Origin: Ariolimax columbianus
Taxonomy: Eukaryota; Mollusca; Gastropoda; Stylommatophora; Arionidae
Length of the DNA: 64,000 nt
Reading direction: 5' to 3'
Assembly: GCA_036924085.1 (NCBI GenBank)
Contig: JAVGWX010000002.1
Coordinates: 44,597,666 to 44,661,665, forward strand
Made by a program: the position numbers and the translations under genes. Shown in pieces: positions 57,632 to 64,000 of this stretch; position 1 is the stretch's first letter, and each line of letters starts with the position of its first letter. A model generated the notes under the pieces. The model saw only the letters and a program-made list of their open reading frames with translations. It had not been told where the DNA came from and ran no database searches.

Positions 57632-58256
57632 CCGACCTTTTGCAGTGCTGTACCAACCGACCTTTTGCAGTGCTGTACCAACCGACCTTTTGCAGTGCTG
57701 TACCAACCGACCTTTTGCAGTGCTGTACCAACCGACCTTTTGCAGTGCTGTACCAACCGACCTTTTGCAGTGCTGTACCAACCGACCTTTTGCAGTGCTG
57801 TACCAACCGACCTTTTGCAGTGCTGTACCAACCGACCTTTTGCAGTGCTGTACCAACCGACCTTTTGCAGTGCTGTACCAACCGACCTTTTGCAGTGCTG
57901 TACCAACCGACCTTTTGCAGTGCTGTACCAACCGACCTTTTGCAGTGCTGTACCAACCGACCTTTTGCAGTGCTGTACCAACCGACCTTTTGCAGTGCTG
58001 TACCAACCGACCTTTTGCAGTGCTGTACCAACCGACCTTTTGCAGTGCTGTACCAACCGACCTTTTGCAGTGCTGTACCAACCGACCTTTTGCAGTGCTG
58101 TACCAACCGACCTTTTGCAGTGCTGTACCAACCGACCTTTTGCAGTGCTGTACCAACCGACCTTTTGCAGTGCTGTACCAACCGACCTTTTGCAGTGCTG
58201 TACCAACCGACCTTTTGCAGTGCTGTACCAACCGACCTTTTGCAGTGCTGTACCAA
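57632..58256 (+). repeat. 25-bp tandem array, 25 perfect units
   Basis: Exactly 625 bp, 25 copies of CCGACCTTTTGCAGTGCTGT ACCAA with no difference that I can find between units. The six 209-264 codon open frames crossing it, on both strands, are artefacts. Such uniformity means very recent expansion, ongoing homogenisation, or an assembly effect. Confidence 0.97.
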
Positions 58257-58264
58257 TGCGGGCT

Positions 58265-58520
58265 TCTTTATTTGTCTTTTCGGTAATGCTTTGACGGTTT
58301 CATTGTTCCCTTTTATTTTCTAACCTGGTACCACTTGGGTCTGGTTCTTAACCCTTTACAGTCCGCTCTAATTGATTAGATTCATGTCTTAACACTTTAC
58401 ATTCTGGCTAATTGATTAGATATTTGTCTCAACCCTTTGCATTATAGTCTAGTCGATTAGATTCATGTTTAACCCTTTACGGTCTGGTCTAATTAGTAAT
58501 ATTAAATATTATATACGATT
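58265..58520 (+). repeat. about 40-bp CTTTACA repeat, locus 2
   Basis: A near copy of 52,930-53,185, including the left flank TTCTTTATTTGTCTTTTC-type and the CATTGTTCCCTTTTATTTTC block. It starts just after the 25-bp array. Confidence 0.85.
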
Positions 58521-58844
58521 ATACGAGGTCTCTGGTCAGTCCATCCCACCATTGCATGGTGGACGTGTACAGGCATAGTGCCACCAATACACCGTTCTAC
58601 GTGTCCAGCTGGTGCCAGACATGCGTACCAAGTGTCAAACTCAATGATGTAAGGGGATGTGTTTATAGCCATTAAAACAGGTCGCCGTGTTGTCCCGATA
58701 ACAAACATCATGACACTAGCTTGCAGAGTGGATAACCTTCTGAGTTTGAAAGAACTCTAGAATCAGTATCCCACGTGTGGTTCTGGGATATGAAAGTTAA
58801 TCATTGGTTTACCTAGTGATCTAGTAGAGGAGACTAACGTCTGG

Positions 58845-59335
58845 TCAGGCACAACATACTGATCAGACATGTTAGTCAGGTAAAATATACTGGCCAAGAC
58901 CCACACCTCGATTTTCTCCCTGGAAACGGGCTGTTCTTCTTGGCAGCTTGGATAACGAGGTGGGCTATGGACGTGATCCCAGTAGGGGAGAATCCCAGTC
59001 CACATTGGCTAACGAGGTGGGCTATGGACGTGATCCCAGTAGGGAAGGATCCCAGTCCACTTTGGCTAACGAGTTGGGTTATGGACGTGAACCCAGTAGG
59101 GGAGGATCCCAGTCCACCTTGGCTAACGAGTTGGGCTATGGACGTGATCCCAGTAGGGGAGGATCCCAGTCGACTTTGGCTAACGAGTTGGGTTATGGAC
59201 GTGAACCCAGTAGGGGAGGATCCCAGTCCACCTTGATTAGCACACTTGGGAAGTGGCGAAAGCTACTGCAACCGCCACTTATCTCCCTTTTCAGGTCTCA
59301 AAAGAGTAAACTTACTCATTGTGGGCATTCACCAA
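58845..59335 (+). repeat. repeat B with internal 57-bp expansion
   Basis: B ends are clear: GGTCAGGCACAACATACTGA and AAACTTACTCATTGTGGGCA. In between, 58,950-59,235 holds five units of 57 bp, each with GGCTAACGAG(G/T)TGGG(C/T)TATGG. These correspond to the B block GGCTGATGAGATGTGGATCG plus part of the CAGTCCACCTT block. The 57-bp length keeps a frame open (LANELGYGREPSRGGSQST). This is not a gene. Confidence 0.88.
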
Positions 59336-59339
59336 CACA

Positions 59340-60750
59340 GCGATCTTACAAATGGAAGAAACACCGCTCACCAATACTCCCTTTCTCTTCCTCCCACAGT
59401 CTCTCTGCTTACTCTCTCACCACTCCTTGCTCTTACTCACTTTTTTTCATACTCACTCTGCTACCCCACGCTCCCTTCTTCACTGTCTCTTACTTTCCCA
59501 GTAACTCTTCCTCCCACAGTCTCTCCTCACTCCATGCCATTCCTCCTTGCTCTTGCAACCCTTTCCCTCTCACTCTATCACCCCACACTCTCATCTCACT
59601 CTATCACCCCTCTGATCTTACTCCCCCTCCTCTCTCACTCCCCCATATGTATATTATCGACTTGCTACAGTCAGGTACATCCATCAACTCAAGTATTTTC
59701 CCTATATTGTTATTGTGCAGCCAAAAGTACGCTGTGACCCGCCCGAGCCAGGAATACGCATTGTCAGCACACACTTACACACACCACACACACGCGCTCC
59801 TTTACTCACACTGCGTCAAACTCGTTCAAAGACTGACTACAGCTGATTTGCAATTAACAGGTCGCTGACTGCATGCATTCTCTGTGTTTACTCTGGCGTT
59901 GATGAGCTGTGCTGGCAGGTTATGATCTCTGCTTGTTTGTCAGTCACATCAGGTTAACCGTCTTCACGTCCAAGGTCGGCCGCAATGGATCACCAAAGTT
60001 TATTTTATATCATTTTTCTTTCCTTGTCATTTTAAAATGATCTACTGACACCTCCATAGAGAGAGAGAGAGAGAGAGAGGGATACGTTTATTGAAATGTA
60101 TGTTTATATGGTAGAGCTTATTTTACAACCAGCCTAGGGATCTGAACCAAGGAATGAGAAGTTAGGCGGAGCGTATTTAGTTTATTATATTAAAAAAATA
60201 ATTATTATTTCAAGCTTTATAATTAATTTAAAAAAAAAAAAATTTCTAGCGTGATGTACCAGATTATTTAAACAATTAGCCAAATTTCATAGGCGTCAAC
60301 TTTTAATAAAATCTTCAATGTTTATAACAGTTTGTGTCCATAAGTTATTTCAACGTTGGCCGTCAGATAATTGTGTATGGGTTTAATATTTATTGTGTTA
60401 TTTTGTTTATTCATTGTTTTGTGGTACAAGGACACTTGGATATGTTTATTTGTGTGTTCTTTCTCTTTCTTAAAAAAATTAATTATAATGTAATTGCTAT
60501 TTCAGTTTTAAAAAATATAGTGTTCCACATTATAATACAAAATAATTCAGGCCTGATCATGGCTATTCCAAATCCGTCTGCCACACCATACAGGTGGTCA
60601 GCACACCTTGATATAACTTGAAAGACTTGGTCGGTGGTTGAAAGAAATGAACCTTCCCAAAATGTAGCAACAATATCTAAAAGCAGCAGATATCATCTGA
60701 TACACCCGTAGCACATTTTCTACTTGACACCAGGCCAGAACCACTTCAGT
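59340..60750. other. CT-rich then AT-rich DNA, no gene
   Basis: 59,360-59,660 is pyrimidine-rich (repeated CTCCCACAGTCTCTC). It gives Ser/Leu-rich frames that extend from the 57-bp array and are not convincing. A (GA)n run lies at 60,057-60,079. Confidence 0.45.
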
Positions 60751-60935
60751 GGGTTATATTTAAATGTCTGTATTTTGTGCTTTAGCGGGGTATGGGTAAT
60801 ATTCAAATGTCTATTTTGTTTGTGCTTTATCTGAGTATGGGTTATATTTAAATGTCTGTATTTTGTTTGTGCTTTATCAGGGTATAGGTTATATTTAAAT
60901 GTCTATTTTGTTTGTGCTTTAGCAAAGTATGCCAT
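60751..60935 (+). repeat. about 46-bp tandem repeat, 4 copies
   Basis: Units share GGGTTATATTTAAATGTCT and ATTTTGTTTGTGCTTTA, spaced 42, 46 and 47 bp. Confidence 0.88.
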
Positions 60936-61686
60936 TACTAGTTATATTACCCAGCGTTGTCTGGGATAGTTTTTTTAAGCCAACCAACATATTCCTAGTC
61001 AATCATTTCTCACCCTCAAACTTGTCCACATCAAACTCTTTCCCATCAACCCACCCATCTCTTTCACTTTTAAACCTGCCCTCAACCATTTCTTCCGCCT
61101 ACTCTTCGCCCATTTCCTCATTCCTTAGTTCAGATGGCTAGACTGGTTATAAAAGAAGCAACCAGCTCATCATGTCAGTATTTCCAGTAAGCAATATTCT
61201 TCGTGCAACCATATTACAAAAACACAAAATTCTTAAAATAATTATCCGTATTTCAGAGGCATCAATTGAAAAGGAAAAGTCTTAACATAGTTATTCACAT
61301 TTCAAAGGCGTCAATTTTGCTTTCTGTTTGTTCATAATCAGTGTTTGCTCCACCATTCAGTAATTAGGAGTATTCATAACATTTGATTGCTCTTATGTTT
61401 AATTTGTGTTTTGTGTGTGGACGTTAGACATGACGTTCGTGTACGATTTTATTCACTGATTGCAGAAATCTATTTTTGAAATAATAGAAACAAACAAGAA
61501 CTTTGAGTTGACACTAACACCTTACAGGTGAGACAGGAAGCCGAAACCGTATCAGATGTCAAGAGCGGCCTGTTCAATGTAGCGAACGGGGACTGGTTCA
61601 TAAATACAAAATAAGTCCGTCTTCTTTGTTGTTTGCTCCCAAATAACTATTTCCCTGGTAATCGGGAGCAGGTGGTCTAGCATACC
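60936..61686. other. no gene seen
   Basis: Pyrimidine-rich to 61,140, similar in composition to 44.35-44.5 kb (CCACCCATCTC-type blocks), then AT-rich. Confidence 0.4.
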
Positions 61687-61699
61687 GGCCGTTTAGTTT

Positions 61700-62279
61700 C
61701 TTCTTCTTTCTTCTTCGTCGTACGCAGTCAGACAGTAACCATTATTTTTTCGAAAAAAGCGGTGGTCATCCTGAGGCTGTCGCCACTGCCATAGAGCTTG
61801 TCTTGCAGTTCCACTGGTGATGGCCACATCTGCTCTCTCTGATCCTCGTATGTCGGGAAGTTCTGCAGCAGATGTTCAGCGGTCATTTTACCGGTACCGC
61901 ACGGGCATTCGTCGGTACCACCTATCTTCAATTTGTTGAATAGGTGGTACCTCAGTCTATTGTGGCCAGTGCGAAGTCTGAAGACAACGACCTGCTCTCT
62001 TCGGTTCAACTGGTAATAGGCATCGTTTTTGGTGTAACCAGTATGTTCGGTTTCCCATTTGGTCATGTATCTGGCTTTGATAAGCCGTTTTGACTCTTCG
62101 TACGTCATACTAGTATCTGTTTGTGGTAGTCTTGCACCTTCTTTTGCCAGTCTGTCTGCCTCCTCGTTGCCTTGGATGTTGCAGTGTGATGGGACCCACT
62201 GTACCACTACCCTTTTTGGTGTTTTTCTGGCTTTTTAGCGCTGTGACTACGGCGAGAGCATCTGTAAGCAGGACTATAT
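61700..62279 (-). pseudogene. 5'-truncated LINE: RNase H end and Cys tail
   Basis: Reverse strand, bounded by a perfect 13-bp duplication GGCCGTTTAGTTT (61,687-61,699 and 62,280-62,292). It encodes LLTDALAVVTALKSQKNT, then after a deletion VQWVPSHCNIQGNEEADRLA KEGA (RNase H, intact GNEEAD), KNDAYYQLNRREQVVVFRL, RTGHNRLRYHLFNKLKIG and CPCGTGKM. A 53-bp gap relative to the 51.8-kb copy, at 62,225, shifts the frame. The tail is an interrupted GAA tract. It is the best-preserved C-terminus of this LINE here: 159 codons open. Confidence 0.95.
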
Positions 62280-62629
62280 GGCCGTTTAGTTTGAAAAGCA
62301 TTGGTTCAAACCCTAGCAGGGACAACCTTATGTCCACCCAGTTTAGCCTATCAAAGCAGTGCAACGATAATCTTACATTGTTTAAATGAACAACATACAC
62401 CTGGCGATCTGCGAGTCTTCTCTAGTGTCATACAGTTTACCCCTCAATCTGGTGACATGGACCATGCTGTCACACTGCATCTCTCGTGTAGCCGACATAC
62501 CTTGAGAGGAAGTTAAATTGTTACTGTACTAGTTATGACAAGTGTTAGCTATGGTGCAGGGAAAGGATAGGTTGTTTAAAAACAAAACAACATCCGGTCA
62601 TTCACTTCGTCTTGTAATTATCATGTCAG

Positions 62630-62900
62630 AATCTTTCAGCTCCCTGTGAAGCACAGTTCTTCAACAAATGCACACCAAGTCCTGCTGTCCTGAACCATCC
62701 GTTTCAGCTCTGTTCACGCTTTCCTTTGTATTGTATTTGTTTCGACCTCTCTTCTTCATGTGCGTTTTGGTCTGACTCTGATTCTCTTGTCTTTGCGATT
62801 TCAGAGCAGAGGCTGTCTTGTATATTATCAGCTGGTTTCCTTAATATGTTTCCCATGTAGCACGAGCGTCTTCTCCCAATCCCATGTTTCACTTATATCT
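62630..62900 (-). pseudogene. LINE C-terminal relic (GRPK...WRR type)
   Basis: The reverse strand reads WDWEKTLVLHGKHIKET, NRKDKRIRVRPKRT, stop, RREVE, then QDSRTWCAFVEELCFTGS. This follows the W-GH-LR ... KRKRGRPK-TWRR ... DR-WR-FV-LC pattern of a common LINE ORF2 end. It is strongly decayed and belongs to a family different from the GAA-tailed LINE. Confidence 0.7.
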
Positions 62901-63054
62901 TTCCGCTTCTGTCCCACATTAATGGTCTTATACCTTCTCCTTATTTTGTGCAGTCACCCATTTTCGGAATTCAGTTTCCTTTCCGTTGTTCTGTTTCTTG
63001 TTTATCCATATTCCACCTTCAAATGGCGGCCAGAACACTGCATCATGCAGCCTG

Positions 63055-63200
63055 GCTTAGAGAATGGGGATCGAAACGGGAAAGCAAACCCTGACACAAA
63101 AATGCACCGTTGAAGCCGGATGTGTCGGGCCGAAAGGCGCAGATACCAACGCCTTTTTTTAAACAGCGACACAACATCCTTTTCAGGACGAAAAAAAAAA
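63055..63200 (+). mobile_element. SINE with the shared core (family T/A)
   Basis: GGGGATCGAAACGGGAAAGC, then the core GAAGCCGGATGTGTCGGGCC GAAAGGCGC, and CGACACAACATCCTTTTCAG with an A-rich tail. The core links it to both SINE A and SINE T. Confidence 0.65.
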
Positions 63201-63770
63201 AAGAAAGAAAAAGAAACACATGGGATTCAGTTCAGTTCATCCCATAACCCATCAGGTCGTTGGGGCACACACGAAGACACCCCCAAAATCCCACGCCATG
63301 GGATTAACAACCGCATTATGTAATAACTCCTGTGACTTAATACGTACTACAAACAAATGGATTTCCAGTTCCCGAAAACCAGGATAGCGTAAACCAAATA
63401 CAGTATTGGACCTGCCCTCTGTTATCTGAAGTGACTGGTGAACGATGAATGATGGACGGCCTGGAAATATTAGATAAATGGGCCCCTCTGAAGCCAGCAC
63501 TTGTATTTCCAGATGAGACTGTCATCCACTTGTACACCAATTTGTCGTGACGATGTACATAGTTAGATGAAGTGGGCATGTTCTTTCCCACTAAAGCTGG
63601 GGTTCACACGTGCAAGCGTAGAAGATGGTTTGCTATTGTGGTTTTCAAGCGGCCAACTCCTGAAACTTGGTCTTTTTCTTGTAGTGATGCGGTATTGTCA
63701 CTTGGAAAGTAAGGTAAAGATAGTCCCAAAGCAGACTCTCTGCTGTCGGGGGTGAAGTGTTAGAGACTTC
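63201..63770. other. no gene seen
   Basis: Overlapping 82-84 codon reverse frames show no domain. Confidence 0.4.
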
Positions 63771-63774
63771 ATTA

Positions 63775-63935
63775 TATTAGGTCTCTTTTTTTTATGAGGT
63801 AGGTTGGCCAGTTCTCTTCCCTAAAAGTTCGACAGGCACTATTGACAGCTGGAGCGTGTCGATAGCGGGGATCGAACCTTGTCCCTTTTCCGTGAGAGGC
63901 CAGCACTCTACCCTCTGCTGGTCAGACGTGTTGTA
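63775..63935 (-). mobile_element. SINE family S, copy 3
   Basis: The reverse strand reads AGCAGAGGGTAGAGTGCTGG (box A-like), GGTTCGATCCCCGC (strong box B), then AGGGAAGAGAACTGGCCAAC, the body block shared with 1.8 and 43.6 kb. Confidence 0.65.
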
Positions 63936-64000
63936 TCAATATAACACATTTCAAATTCATCCTTCCCGTAGCCTAGATGGCTATTGTCGTATCACATTTC

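Noticed and set aside
57500..58323. Six long frames on both strands across the 25-bp array
   Set aside because: Direct consequence of a stop-free unit whose length is not a multiple of three.
58948..59868. 306-codon frame after 58,948
   Set aside because: The first part is the 57-bp expansion in repeat B and the rest is CT-rich low-complexity DNA.

Overview
This 64 kb window is animal nuclear DNA, most like an AT-rich, repeat-packed invertebrate genome. A mollusc or another lophotrochozoan is my best guess, inferred from the style of the LINE, SINE and mariner copies; nothing here proves the taxon. There are no operons, no bacterial-type coding density, no rRNA and no CRISPR. Long open frames on both strands are almost all produced by tandem repeats whose units lack stop codons. 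The only convincing host-gene pieces are two small phase-0 exons on the + strand (3,459-3,554 and 5,549-5,671), with an uncertain terminal exon at 17,459.

Layout. 1-0.9 kb: a 67-bp satellite. 3-5.7 kb: a LINE tail, two host exons and an intronic 60-bp array. 6.7-7.7 kb: a dead mariner. 8.8-10.8 kb: a 23-bp array of 68 units pierced by a SINE. 11.5-14.3 kb: LINE remains. 14.4-16.8 kb: a 46-bp array with 702-bp higher-order structure. 17.5-26 kb: low-coding DNA with SINE copies and a Tc1 fragment. 26.2-30 kb: a nearly full-length dead LINE (endonuclease, reverse transcriptase, RNase H, tail) carrying two nested insertions. 32-35.5 kb: LINE pieces and 34-bp and 19-bp arrays. 36.5-40.4 kb: three copies of a poly(A) SINE, a LINE with a C2H2 finger, and SINE A. 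46.1-47.1 kb: a LINE end running into a second 67-bp array. 50.8-52.4 kb: a 5'-truncated LINE with a reverse-transcriptase remnant and RNase H. 53.3-54.2 kb: a second mariner. 55-59.3 kb: five arrays, one of them inside a mariner gene. 61.7-62.9 kb: two more LINE pieces.

How the parts relate. One LINE group (endonuclease, reverse transcriptase, RNase H, then a Cys/His-rich tail) and an abundant non-tRNA SINE, here called SINE A, both end in (GAA)n and are flanked by 8-15 bp target-site duplications. This suggests that the LINE machinery moves the SINE.

The most interesting theme is that several tandem arrays started as internal pieces of transposable elements: the 67-bp arrays from a LINE 3' end (two loci), the 44-bp array from inside a mariner transposase gene, the 57-bp array from inside interspersed repeat B, and a 23-bp array from inside repeat E. 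The window therefore shows satellites being born from transposon sequence at several stages. I found no new enzymatic or defence system.
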